Shown piece by piece: positions 35,300 through 44,057 of a DNA stretch of 64,000 bases. The position numbers and the translations under genes were made by a program. Origin of the DNA: Lentisphaeria bacterium UBA1732 (lineage in GTDB: Bacteria > Verrucomicrobiota > Lentisphaeria > Victivallales > UBA1829); assembly GCA_002315855.1 (NCBI GenBank), contig DCIG01000045.1:14002-78001 (forward strand), in the 5' to 3' direction. The notes under the pieces were generated by a model, which worked only from the letters and a program-made list of their open reading frames with translations, made no database searches and was not told the origin of the DNA. Numbering within the stretch: position 1 is the stretch's first letter; every line of letters begins with the position of its first letter.

Positions 35300-35614
35300 G
35301 CCCTGCTGACAAAAATATGATTCCCAATGAATGGAGATACCCTTAATATAACACGTATCTTTGCTTTTTCCACTGTTTTACGAAAAAAAGAATGGAAATA
35401 TCAGTTTTTTCCATCCTCTGATGCCTCTGACGGAATAAACAATCATCTTTTCTCTTCTTGCAAAAGTCAGCCCCTTGTCTTCTTTCTTCGATTGCGTCCT
35501 GTAACAGTAGTTCCGCTCTGCCGGTTACTTGGCTCTCCTGCTTGGCTCTTGCCTCGCAGAGGACGGCTCCGCCGGTTGCTCCGCGGGCAGCTCTAGAACT
35601 TTGTTCAGGACATC
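35300..35614. other. Region between FGE-domain gene and LysM/YkuD leader
   Basis: The first part holds a candidate minus-strand promoter at 35346-35373 (TGGAAA, 16 bases, TATATT) for the LysM/YkuD gene. The part next to the FGE gene (35530-35614) is GC-rich, with a direct repeat of CTTGGCTCT and small inverted repeats (CCTC-GCA-GAGG at 35552-35562, CGGC-TCC-GCCG at 35564-35574). Such GC-rich inverted repeats are found after variable regions of DGR targets. No reverse transcriptase or accessory gene fits here. Confidence 0.45.
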
Positions 35615-37357
35615 TCAGTTTTGACCTGGGGCAAGCGCGATGCGGAAGCCGAGGCCGAGGCTCGCGTTCGACGGGACGCCGCTGCTCCGGCACGCTGCAC
35701 GGCAGCTCCTGGCGATGTTGCTCCAGCCGCCGCCACGGTACACGCGGTCCGACGAGCTGCTGTCTTTCCCCCGCGTAAACTCCGCTTTCGCTTTGCTGCT
35801 GTCATCAGTATAATCATCCAAACACCACTCCCACACGTTTCCGCTCATATCGTACAGTCCTAACTCATTCGCCTTTTTCGTTCCTGCTTCGTGTGTCTTA
35901 CTGTTGTTCTTTAATAATTGTTCTACGTCCCATTTTGAGTCGTCCAGCTTTTTGTCTCCTGAATTTTCATAGTACCAGCCAACTTCGTCAAGCGTATCAC
36001 TCCCGCTGTATTTGTATCCTTCACTCTTTTTCCCTCCCTTCGACGCATACTCCCACTGTGTTTCCGTCGGCAACGTGAAGTGATAACCACTTGGCGCTTT
36101 CCCGCTCTTATTCAGCTTTTCGCAGAAATCCATCGCATCATACCAGCTGACTTGCTCCACCGGCAGTTTATCACCCTTAAAATATGACGGATTACTTCCC
36201 ATCACTGAATCCCACTGTTCCTGCGTCACCTCATATTTCCCAATGTAATAATCTTGCGTCAAGGTCGCGGTGTGGGGTACCTCGTTTTCGTAGTTCTCCC
36301 CATCATTGGCACTCATCGTGTAACTCCCCGCTTCCACTTTTACAAGTTCCAGTGAAACCTTGTTATTCAGATTCAGCTCGATAACCTGAATATTTTCTTC
36401 ATCTGTCTCATTTTCTGCCGTTTCCGATGGAGCCTCTGTAGATTGCTTTGATGGAGTTTGTTTTTCTTCAGCATTCCTGTATTCCACTGGGGCAAGCGCG
36501 ACGCGGAAGCCGAGGAAGCTGATCGAGTCCGACGGGTCGCAGCAGCTCCGGTACGCTGCACGGCAGAACCTGGCGAAGCTGTCCCAGCTGCCGCCACGGC
36601 ACACGCGGAACGACGAGCTGCTGTCTTTCCCCCGCGTAAACTCCGCTTTCGCTTCGCGACTGTCATCGGTCCAATCATCCAGACACCACTCCCACACGTT
36701 TCCGCTCATATCGTACAGTCCTAACTCATTCGTCTTTTTCGTTCCTGCTTCGTGTGTCTTGTCTCCTGAATTTCCTTCGTACCACGCCACTTCTCCTACA
36801 GTATTACTCCCGCTGTATTTGTATCCTTTACTCTTCTTCCCTCCTCGTGCCGCATACTCCCACTGCGTTTCCGTCGGCAGCGTGAAGTGATAACCAATCG
36901 GCGCTTTCCCGCTCTTATTCAGCTTTTCACAGAAATCCATTGCATCGTGCCAGCTGACACTCTCCACCGACAGTTTATCACCCTTAAAACATGATGGATT
37001 ACCTCCCATCACCGATTCCCATTGTTCCTGCGTTACCTCATATTTCCCGATGTAGAAGTCTTGCGTCAAGGTCGCGGTGTGCGATTTTTCATCAGAGAAG
37101 TTCTCTCCATCTTTGGCACTCATCGTGAAGCTCCCCGCTTCCACTTTCACAAGTTCCAGTGAAACCTTGTTATTCAGCTTGATTGACAGAATATTTTCTG
37201 TAACAGACGGAATCTGATTATCATTTCCCTGAATGGAAGATATTTGCACATTTTCTTTCGTTTTGTTGTTGTTCTTGTCTTTTGAGTAGCTTAAAAAAAA
37301 CAATATCGTTATACCGAGGATAAAGAATAAAATGGGGAATATGATATTTTTTTTCAT
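35615..37357 (-). CDS. Membrane-anchored double FGE-sulfatase/C-type-lectin-fold protein, probable DGR target
   Basis: A 580-residue protein. A helix at residues 6-23 (no cysteine lipobox) anchors it, and a charged linker leads to two FGE-sulfatase (SUMF1) domains, about 58-290 and 328-580. Each has the family path MSxxDGENF..., YIGKYEVTQEQW, LPTETQWEYA, GLYDMSGNVWEW and a last RGGxW...GFRxALAP block. The domains are near copies. The final blocks (residues 243-290 and 530-577) differ at 17 codons, all without synonymous changes and mostly of NNC type, as in variable regions written by a diversity-generating retroelement. FGE/C-type-lectin folds are the standard DGR scaffold and usually bind ligands at the surface. 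AAGGAG lies six bases before the ATG. Confidence 0.85.
   Translation of the reverse strand: MKKNIIFPILFFILGITILFFLSYSKDKNNNKTKENVQISSIQGNDNQIPSVTENILSIKLNNKVSLELVKVEAGSFTMSAKDGENFSDEKSHTATLTQDFYIGKYEVTQEQWESVMGGNPSCFKGDKLSVESVSWHDAMDFCEKLNKSGKAPIGYHFTLPTETQWEYAARGGKKSKGYKYSGSNTVGEVAWYEGNSGDKTHEAGTKKTNELGLYDMSGNVWEWCLDDWTDDSREAKAEFTRGKDSSSSFRVCRGGSWDSFARFCRAAYRSCCDPSDSISFLGFRVALAPVEYRNAEEKQTPSKQSTEAPSETAENETDEENIQVIELNLNNKVSLELVKVEAGSYTMSANDGENYENEVPHTATLTQDYYIGKYEVTQEQWDSVMGSNPSYFKGDKLPVEQVSWYDAMDFCEKLNKSGKAPSGYHFTLPTETQWEYASKGGKKSEGYKYSGSDTLDEVGWYYENSGDKKLDDSKWDVEQLLKNNSKTHEAGTKKANELGLYDMSGNVWEWCLDDYTDDSSKAKAEFTRGKDSSSSDRVYRGGGWSNIARSCRAACRSSGVPSNASLGLGFRIALAPGQN
35627..35770 (-). repeat. 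Putative DGR variable region VR2 (C-terminal)
   Basis: Encodes residues 530-577. Compared with VR1 it has the same 48-codon frame. Seventeen codons differ, all in positions 1 and 2, and there are no silent changes. Fixed blocks such as CGTGGCGGC, TGCCGTGCAGCG and GGCTTCCGC keep every base. Confidence 0.8.
36488..36631 (-). repeat. Putative DGR variable region VR1 (internal)
   Basis: Encodes residues 243-290. Examples of paired codons, VR1/VR2: TTC/GAC, TGC/TAC, GAC/AGC, AGC/AAC, TTC/AGC, TAC/TGC, GAC/GTC, TCG/GCG, AGC/CTC. All fit AAC, ACG or ATC template codons changed at A. VR1 is internal, whereas known DGR variable regions usually end the gene. Confidence 0.8.
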
Positions 37358-37382
37358 TTCCGGCTCCTTGCTGTGTTTTGTT

Positions 37383-37394
37383 CACAATATTGTG
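37383..37394. promoter_or_regulatory. Perfect palindrome upstream of the FGE-domain gene
   Basis: CACAATATTGTG, 26 bases before the ATG at 37357, could be an operator. The rest of the 278-base gap to 37635 holds no gene that I can support. Confidence 0.35.
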
Positions 37395-37635
37395 TAAATC
37401 GTTGTTTTCTCCGATTGCTTGACAGCATTGGAAAATATAGCACAGTCTTCTTTTTTTTCAAATGATGGACTGCATCTTTTTCCTGCTGCTTCATTGATAA
37501 GGAATAACTGCTTTGAAAACAGCTTCGCTTCATGTATAAATCACTGGAATGAATACCTGTATGGCGCGGTCTGCGAATCGGTGAAAGTCAATATTCAGGA
37601 AAGCTGAAATTATCTCAAGGAATAAGAACTTCCCA

Positions 37636-39780
37636 TTACTTGATGTTGGGGTACAGCTGTTGAATATCATCCAGATTGCGGGCTGTTTTGGGCGTATTCG
37701 GCAATTTGTTGATCATATCAATGATTTTTTCCGGCAAGGTCGGAACTTTGCAGGTGTGCAGGGTGCGGATTGCCGAGAGCAGGCCGGCAGACACGGCGTC
37801 TGCGGTTGCCGTGATTTCGGTTTCACCCGGCATCAGTTCTGCCGCCGTTTTCAGATTCCCGCTGAGAATTGCCGCCGCTCCGATCAGCGTGTCGTCGGGT
37901 ATTGTGGAGGTCGGATAAGCCGTTCGGTACGAAGATACAATGATACTGGACGAAAGATACTCGATACTTCCGGCTACATCCAGAGATGGGGTCAGTGCCT
38001 TGTAGACATTTTCCAGCTGATCGATTTTTGCTGTCCCCTGCACAATCCATTCGATCAGTTCAGGCTGTTGCACGACTTGCGAGGACAGCAGTTGTCTTGC
38101 CCCGGAGAATCGCCCCGTGATCAGCAGTTGATAGAGCCTTTGACGCAGATTGTCTTTCAGTTCATTCAAATCTGCGCTGTTTTTTTCTGCAATTTCTTTT
38201 TTCAACTGTTCCGAACGGCTCTTTTCCTGCTTCAGTTCTTCCGTTGCGAGATACAATTCGTTTTCCAGAGATTCAATTTCCGTTAAATTCTCTTCGTTTT
38301 GGCTTTTCAGAAGCGGAATGTCGTTCGTTTGCAGATAATAAAGCTCGTTGGACAGTACGATGTAGTCATACTCCAGATCTTCGAGATAGCTGTTGTTGAC
38401 GTTCGTGTCCTGATTTTGAATGCTCACGATGGGCGCGCGTCTGGCAAGCAGATAGTTGAGATGCGAGGAAATGTAACTCATGAGGCGTTCGTTTTGACGG
38501 TTTTCCTCTTCAAATGCCTTGTATGCCTTTTCCGCTTCTTCCACAAGTCTTGAATACGGAATGTTCGGATCGGAGGCAAGCCGTTCAAAGGAATCAATCT
38601 TCGCGTAAGACGAATTTTCTCGCTTGATTTGGATGTTGTCCAGCAGCATGAAAATTAAGATTGCCACAACCAGTGTTACTGGCAGCAGGATAAACATCAG
38701 ATGCAGAAAAGCTCGGTTTCTCGTTGTCGCGTTTTTGCGTTGCAGTCGTTCCCGTCTTCGGATGGTTGCCGCATATTCATTCTGGATTTCGTAATTCAGT
38801 CTTCGGATGGATATGGTGTGTACCGCCGGAATATAGGACTTGTTCGGGGCTGTGATTTGGCGCACTTTCCAAATCGCATTGAGCAGTTCTTCCATATTGG
38901 CAAAACGGCGGCCAGGCTTTTTCGCAATCATCTTTTTGATGAGGGAGGCCACGGGATTCGGCAGTCCGTGCACTATGTTTTCCGGCGGTTCCGGTTTTTC
39001 CAGAATGTGCTGTCGGGCCAAATCGGGTATCGCGCTGGCGCGGAACGGCAGCATTCCCGTAATCATTTGATACAAGGTGATGCCCAGACTGTAAATATCG
39101 GTGCGCGTGTCCAGCGGCTCCCCGGAAAACTGCTCCGGACTCATGTAGGATGGACTGCCCGAAATATCCATGTTTTTCCGCCAGTCCTGCTGGTACATTG
39201 CCAGTCCCAGGTCGGTCAGTTTGGCTATCCCGTCATCCGTCAGCATGATGTTGTCCGGCTTCACGTCCCGGTGAATCAGACGGCTTGCTTCCCACGCATA
39301 ATACAGTGCTTCGGCAATCTGCTGCACGATATGCAGTGCCTCATCCACCGGAATCCGCTTCTCGCGGGACAGTCGCGATTTCAGCGTTTCGCCGCGAATG
39401 TACGTCAGTGCCATGTAGCTGAATCCGTCTTCTTCGCCCACGGCAATGGATTGCACCAGATTGGCGTGGCTCAGCTGCGCGGCGGCGCGGGCCTCGTTGA
39501 GAAAGATTGATTTGCCGGAATGGTCGTCTTTTTCGGTTGGGAAAAGTTTCAGTGCCACCTGTCGTTCCAGCGAAATCTGCTGCGCCAGAAAAACCATCCC
39601 GCTTGTGCCTGACCCCAGATGGGCCAGAATCAGAAAGTCGCCGATGATGCACCCCACTTCAAAGCGCGAGGCCGGCACCACCACTGATTTCTTGCAGGCC
39701 GGACACAGAACTCGCTTGCCCGCTTCAGGGGCGTCTGTTTGAAGTTTATAATGGCAGAATGGACAGGCAAAGTGCATCAT
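37636..39780 (-). CDS. Zinc-ribbon Ser/Thr protein kinase with membrane helix and coiled coil
   Basis: A 714-residue protein. It begins with a zinc ribbon (Cys6, Cys9, Cys26, Cys29). The kinase domain (about 46-315) has GSGTSGMV, Lys78 in VALKLF, HRDVKPDN at 170-177, the metal motif as DLG (190-192, usually DFG) and SGSPSYMSPEQ. A helix at about 365-385 crosses the membrane. The periplasmic part has a long coiled coil (about 480-560, rich in Glu/Lys/Gln heptads) and a helical tail. Kinases of this PknB-like class with an N-terminal ribbon are common in Planctomycetes, Verrucomicrobia and Lentisphaerae. The periplasmic coiled coil may sense an envelope signal; the targets are unknown. A copy of GAGCTGATTTTCAAA lies 26 bases before the start. 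Confidence 0.9.
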   Translation of the reverse strand: MMHFACPFCHYKLQTDAPEAGKRVLCPACKKSVVVPASRFEVGCIIGDFLILAHLGSGTSGMVFLAQQISLERQVALKLFPTEKDDHSGKSIFLNEARAAAQLSHANLVQSIAVGEEDGFSYMALTYIRGETLKSRLSREKRIPVDEALHIVQQIAEALYYAWEASRLIHRDVKPDNIMLTDDGIAKLTDLGLAMYQQDWRKNMDISGSPSYMSPEQFSGEPLDTRTDIYSLGITLYQMITGMLPFRASAIPDLARQHILEKPEPPENIVHGLPNPVASLIKKMIAKKPGRRFANMEELLNAIWKVRQITAPNKSYIPAVHTISIRRLNYEIQNEYAATIRRRERLQRKNATTRNRAFLHLMFILLPVTLVVAILIFMLLDNIQIKRENSSYAKIDSFERLASDPNIPYSRLVEEAEKAYKAFEEENRQNERLMSYISSHLNYLLARRAPIVSIQNQDTNVNNSYLEDLEYDYIVLSNELYYLQTNDIPLLKSQNEENLTEIESLENELYLATEELKQEKSRSEQLKKEIAEKNSADLNELKDNLRQRLYQLLITGRFSGARQLLSSQVVQQPELIEWIVQGTAKIDQLENVYKALTPSLDVAGSIEYLSSSIIVSSYRTAYPTSTIPDDTLIGAAAILSGNLKTAAELMPGETEITATADAVSAGLLSAIRTLHTCKVPTLPEKIIDMINKLPNTPKTARNLDDIQQLYPNIK

Positions 39781-40082
39781 CGTTGTGAAATTTTCCCTTT
39801 CTTATGAGCTGATTTTCAAAGCCGTGTCAGGAAAAATCCTTTTCCCGGTCTCCCCTTGCAGCTTTTGTAATAAATACGAAAGAGTGTCTCTGTGAATGGC
39901 TCGCCGAAGCATCTTTCCCCGATGCCCGGCAAACAATTGACGGAAATACTCCCTCTTAAATTAACGTTTCGCATCCCCCGGAAATTGTGTCCCTCGCGAA
40001 ATGATATGCAAAACTCTCCGGCGTACCCCCCTTTCGGGGAATACGTCGGAGCTGTATGGATTTTCTCTGTTGAAAATCCTGA
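39781..40082. other. Intergenic region between kinase and transketolase genes
   Basis: Contains the tkt terminator (40010-40051) and the kinase leader with a GAGCTGATTTTCAAA motif at 39806-39820. No gene is seen. Confidence 0.5.
40010..40051 (-). terminator. Terminator of tkt
   Basis: A long stem, CTCCGxCGTA-CCCC / GGGG-TACGxCGGAG, with a short loop. On the minus strand it is followed by GAGTTTT; the T-run is short. Confidence 0.65.
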
Positions 40083-42068
40083 TTACGCCTTCAGATAGGC
40101 GCGAACGCTTGCCGCAACCTTGTCCGGCGTGAAACCGAATTCTTCGGCCAGTTTCTTGTACGGTGCAGATGCGCCGAAGTGATCCAGTCCGATTGCAAGA
40201 CCGTCGAGACCGACCAGTGCATACCACATCGCCGTGCAGCCCGCTTCGATGGAGATGCGTTTGCGGCAGACCGCCGGGAGAATGCTTTCCTTGAATGCCG
40301 CATCCTGCTTGAGGAACGTTTCCAGGGACGGCACGGAGACCACGCGGAGCTTGAGACCTTCGGCGCGCAGGATTGCCGCGGCGTCGAGTGCCAGATTCAC
40401 TTCGCTTCCGGATGCCATGATGACTGCCTCAAATCCTGCATCTTCGCTGAGAACGTATGCGCCGCGGGTAACATCAATCTTCGCGGACAGTTCTTCGGAG
40501 AACGGTTTCAGATCCTGGCGTGTGAGCATCATTGCCACAGGTCCCTGCTTCTTCAGGGCCGCTGCCCAGCAGTGCGCCACTTCGTGGGCTTCTGCCGGAC
40601 GGAACACTGTCATATCGGGAATGGTGCGGAGCATCGTGAGCTGTTCAATCGGCTCATGCGTCGGTCCGTCTTCGCCCACATAGAACGAATCATGCGTGAA
40701 AATATACAGTTCATGCAGTTTCTGAATCGCCGCCAGACGGATTGCCGGCTTCATGTAATCGGAGAACACTGCGAACGTGGAGGTGTACGGGATTGCGGTG
40801 CCGTAAAGCGCCATGCCGTTGCCGGCCATCCCCATTTCCAGTTCGCGGATACCGAAATGCAGGTTGCGTCCGCTGCGGCATTCCGCATTGAAATCCCCTG
40901 CGTCTTTCACGTTCGTCTTGGTGGACGGTGCCAGGTCTGCTGCTCCGCCGACCAGTGCCGGAACCAGTGCCGAGGCTTTCTGCAGGATTGTTCCGCTGGA
41001 GGCGCGGGAGGCAATCGGCTTCTCGACCGGTGCGGCCTTCAGGAGTTCTTCCAGCAGGTTTTCCGGTACGGTGCAGTTCAGGAGGCTGTCAATCAGACCT
41101 TTGTCTGCGCTTTCGAGGAATTTCGCAAATTCTTTGTTCCATGCGGCTGCTTCCGTCGCCAGTTCTGCGGTGCGGGCGGCGAGCATGTCTTTGACGGACT
41201 GCGGCACGGTGAACGGTGCTTCTTCCCAGCCGAGAGCCTTCTTGGTGGCGGCGATTTCCTCATCGCCCAGCGGTTCGCCGTGGCAGCCGTGAGTTCCGGC
41301 CTTGTTCGGTGCGCCGAAACCGATTGTGGTTTTGCCGATCAGCAGGGTCGGACGTCCATCGGACTTGACGGCTTCTGCCAGTGCGGCGTCCACTTTTTCA
41401 ATATCGTTGGCGTTGTCGCAGCGGAGTACGCGCCAGTTGTAGGCGGCGAAGCGGGCGGCCACGTCTTCCGTGAATGCCAGTCCGGTGTTTCCTTCGATGG
41501 TGATTCCGTTATCATCGTAGAAAACCACCAGATTGTCCAGCTTCATCGTCCCTGCCAGAGAGGCTGCTTCGGAGGTATTGCCTTCCATCATGCACCCGTC
41601 GCCGGAAATCACGAAAATGCGGCTCTGCGGAATCTCCGTCTTGTCAAGCCCCGTTCTTGCCGCAAACTGCTTGGCTGCGATTGCCATGCCCACGGCTGAC
41701 CCGAATCCGCTTCCCAGCGGTCCTGTCGTGATGTCGATGCCCTTGGTGTGCCCGAATTCCGGATGGCCCGGCGTCAGGCTTCCCCACTGACGGAAGTTCT
41801 GCAGTTCTTCCATCGGAAGTCCGTAGTTGAAAAGATGCAGCAGAGAGTAAATCAGCATGGACCCGTGTCCGGCGGAAAGCACGAAGCGGTCGCGGCCGAT
41901 CCATTTCGGATCTGCGGGGTTATGACGGAGATATTTGGCCCAGAGGACCATGGCGAAATCAGCGTTGCCCATCGGCATACCCGGATGTCCGGATTTTGCT
42001 TTCTGAATGGCTTCCGCAGAGAGAATGCGGACGGTGTCGGCTGCTTTGCGAAGTGTTTTGACATCCAT
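40083..42068 (-). CDS. tkt: Transketolase
   Basis: A 661-residue thiamine-diphosphate enzyme of the non-oxidative pentose phosphate pathway. It has KSGHPGMPMG near residue 25, the ThDP motif GDGCMMEGNTSEAASLAG with FYDDN, the KTTIGFG segment, and in the second half FGIRELEMGMAGNGMALYG, the transketolase-type pyrimidine-domain block with THDSFYVGEDGPTHEPIEQL. The length is standard. A promoter with a palindrome-embedded -35 box lies at 42137-42164. It is a single-gene unit with a hairpin terminator. The third positions are strongly C/G, which suggests high expression. Confidence 0.97.
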   Translation of the reverse strand: MDVKTLRKAADTVRILSAEAIQKAKSGHPGMPMGNADFAMVLWAKYLRHNPADPKWIGRDRFVLSAGHGSMLIYSLLHLFNYGLPMEELQNFRQWGSLTPGHPEFGHTKGIDITTGPLGSGFGSAVGMAIAAKQFAARTGLDKTEIPQSRIFVISGDGCMMEGNTSEAASLAGTMKLDNLVVFYDDNGITIEGNTGLAFTEDVAARFAAYNWRVLRCDNANDIEKVDAALAEAVKSDGRPTLLIGKTTIGFGAPNKAGTHGCHGEPLGDEEIAATKKALGWEEAPFTVPQSVKDMLAARTAELATEAAAWNKEFAKFLESADKGLIDSLLNCTVPENLLEELLKAAPVEKPIASRASSGTILQKASALVPALVGGAADLAPSTKTNVKDAGDFNAECRSGRNLHFGIRELEMGMAGNGMALYGTAIPYTSTFAVFSDYMKPAIRLAAIQKLHELYIFTHDSFYVGEDGPTHEPIEQLTMLRTIPDMTVFRPAEAHEVAHCWAAALKKQGPVAMMLTRQDLKPFSEELSAKIDVTRGAYVLSEDAGFEAVIMASGSEVNLALDAAAILRAEGLKLRVVSVPSLETFLKQDAAFKESILPAVCRKRISIEAGCTAMWYALVGLDGLAIGLDHFGASAPYKKLAEEFGFTPDKVAASVRAYLKA

Positions 42069-42136
42069 TGTTGTTATTTTACCTTGGATTTTGTTGGGTT
42101 GATATAGTTAATTACGGAAAAATACGTTAACATTAA

Positions 42137-42192
42137 AAAATATCACAATTTTAAAAAATTTCAATTGAAAATCATGAAAAAAAAGCTATTTT
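42137..42192. promoter_or_regulatory. Back-to-back divergent promoters with palindromic -35 boxes
   Basis: The palindrome TTTCAATTGAAA (42159-42170) supplies both -35 boxes. Minus strand: TTGAAA, 16 bases, TATTTT at 42137-42142 (tkt). Plus strand: TTGAAA, 16 bases, TATTTT at 42187-42192 (GT-C gene). RNA polymerase could hardly occupy both at once. Confidence 0.5.
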
Positions 42193-42338
42193 AAATAATG
42201 GTAACGTGTTTCATCTCTTCTTTTGCAGCGCCTCTTGCCCCGGCAAAGAAACTGTTTTTTATCCCGAAATGAGAATCCCGTCAAACAACTTTCTCTTTTG
42301 CCTCCGTTTCTCTTTCCTCTCCCGAAATTAGGTTCTTT

Positions 42339-44039
42339 ATGACTCTTTTCCAGAAAATTCGCTCTTTCGCTGAAAATAGACCCGGTACATTTTGGTTTTT
42401 CTCCTTTACTGTCCTTTGTTCGTTAGCCCTGATTGGCTTGGAAGCCGTCAAACTGGATGTCCGTTTCATGTACATCGTGGAGGACATTTCCGAATACGGC
42501 ATTCGTGCCACCGCCACCATCAACGGCAATCCGTACCCCGACTATCCCTCCACTTGGATTGTATTTGCCTGGCTGACGTCTCTTTGCGGTCATTTCCTGA
42601 ACCGCTGGACGATGTGTCTTCCCTCGATTTTGAGCGGTGCTTTGACTGCCGTTTTGATTTGCAGAACCGGCGAAAAAGTTCAGAAAGGCTTGGGGCATAT
42701 CGCCGTCCTGATTGCCATTTCTTCGTTTGAGTTTATGAGCGTTTTCCTTGGATTTGGCTTGGATGCTCCGGTTTGTGCCTGTGGTGCCGCCATGCTTTAT
42801 CTCCTTTTGGATGAAAAAAATCACATCTTCCGCACCCATCTCCTTTTTGCGCTTCTGCTGATCATCGGCTTTTCCATTCGCGGTCCCATTGGTGCGATTC
42901 TCATTGGCACCGGTACTGCCGCATGGCTTTTGGCGGAACGCCGCTGGATTGGCCTGGTTTCTTATGGCGCAGTGGGAGCAGTTTCCTTTTCTGCTTGCAT
43001 CGGAGCGATTTATCTCATACTCCATTGGCAGGGCGGCGAGGATTTATGGAATCTTTGCCGCGAATGGCAGGTCGGCAACCGCATGGATACACGCGGCATT
43101 GACTACACGTTTTATCTGCTTCAAAGCTATACCATGTATTGCCCCGCCAGTCTTCCCTTGCTTTTTACGCTCCTGTTCGGTCGTCGCAGACTTTTCTCCC
43201 GCCCAGTCTTCGGATGGATTGCGTATCTCCTTGCCATTGAACTCCTTTTAACAATCCCCGGATGTCAGCATTTGCGCTATATGACGCTTGGTGTTCCGGC
43301 GATGGCTTTGATTGGCGCATGGGGCTTGCTGAATATCCGTTTCCCGCTTTCGCACAAAGTCCTTTCCGTGATGACCCTCACTGCATCCGTCATCGTCAGG
43401 ATTGCCTGTTTTGTCCTGATTTTCGCTTGTCTGATTACTGCTGTTGTCTACTATGTACTTGGATTTGGTGTTTGTTATGTCATGCTGATTGGCGCGTTCC
43501 TTGCCATCCTGCTCACCTGTATGGTTTGGAAACTTGTCCCCTTGAAACTTTGGTACAGTTTCGCCTCGTTTGCGGTGGGTGGATGCCTTGCCACGCTCTT
43601 TTTGGCGAATGCGATTATTTCAACCAATGAGCAGACTTCTCCCTCTGTGCGTGTCGTGGAGGACCTTGTCGGAAACGGCAGTGTTTATTTCTATCACATC
43701 GATGCCGATCACGATGGAATTAAGTATTTGATTTTCATCGACCGCGACCGGGTGAAAAAAGTTTTCTTCGTGGACCCGGACTGCAGTGATTTGACGCGCA
43801 ATATGTATCAGGTGATTTACCATTTACCTTCTGATCTTTCAGATGCTTATGTCATTGTTCGTGATGGTGAAAACGGTTCGTCTCTCCCCGGCGACCCCGA
43901 TTGGAAAAATCCTGAAGATTATGATGCTTTGATGAACGAAGTTCACGATTCAGGGCTCTCGCTTCGCGGCGAAATCGTCCGCAAAATCCGTCTTGGACAT
44001 AAGTCCTATGATTTAGTGCATTTATCTCCGGAAAAATAA
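42339..44039 (+). CDS. GT-C fold (ArnT/PMT-like) membrane glycosyltransferase family protein
   Basis: A 566-residue protein with about eleven helices. The first is at residues 17-36, followed by an outer loop with acidic residues (YIVEDISEYGIRATATINGNPYPD), where GT39/GT83 enzymes hold the catalytic aspartate. Later motifs include FSIRGPIGAIL and RYMTLGVPAMALIGAWG, both common in ArnT-like proteins. The soluble C-terminus (about 445-566) faces the periplasm. Such enzymes move a sugar from a polyprenyl carrier to lipid A, protein or another acceptor. It stands alone and its 3' end is 18 bases from the convergent recN end. Confidence 0.75.
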   Translation: MTLFQKIRSFAENRPGTFWFFSFTVLCSLALIGLEAVKLDVRFMYIVEDISEYGIRATATINGNPYPDYPSTWIVFAWLTSLCGHFLNRWTMCLPSILSGALTAVLICRTGEKVQKGLGHIAVLIAISSFEFMSVFLGFGLDAPVCACGAAMLYLLLDEKNHIFRTHLLFALLLIIGFSIRGPIGAILIGTGTAAWLLAERRWIGLVSYGAVGAVSFSACIGAIYLILHWQGGEDLWNLCREWQVGNRMDTRGIDYTFYLLQSYTMYCPASLPLLFTLLFGRRRLFSRPVFGWIAYLLAIELLLTIPGCQHLRYMTLGVPAMALIGAWGLLNIRFPLSHKVLSVMTLTASVIVRIACFVLIFACLITAVVYYVLGFGVCYVMLIGAFLAILLTCMVWKLVPLKLWYSFASFAVGGCLATLFLANAIISTNEQTSPSVRVVEDLVGNGSVYFYHIDADHDGIKYLIFIDRDRVKKVFFVDPDCSDLTRNMYQVIYHLPSDLSDAYVIVRDGENGSSLPGDPDWKNPEDYDALMNEVHDSGLSLRGEIVRKIRLGHKSYDLVHLSPEK

Positions 44040-44057
44040 TTTCCCGTTCCCTGCTGC

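Noticed and set aside
35030..35614. DGR reverse transcriptase or template next to the variable regions
   Set aside because: No RT-like frame (no YxDD) and no A-rich copy of the variable region was found in this gap or elsewhere in the window.
35615..37200. CRISPR-like or simple tandem repeat
   Set aside because: The two repeats are coding domains of about 750 bases with in-frame differences, not short spaced repeats.
40179..41699. 506-codon open frame antisense to tkt
   Set aside because: It is the shadow of the GC-biased tkt codons; Cys/His-rich and without any family, while tkt on the other strand is certain.
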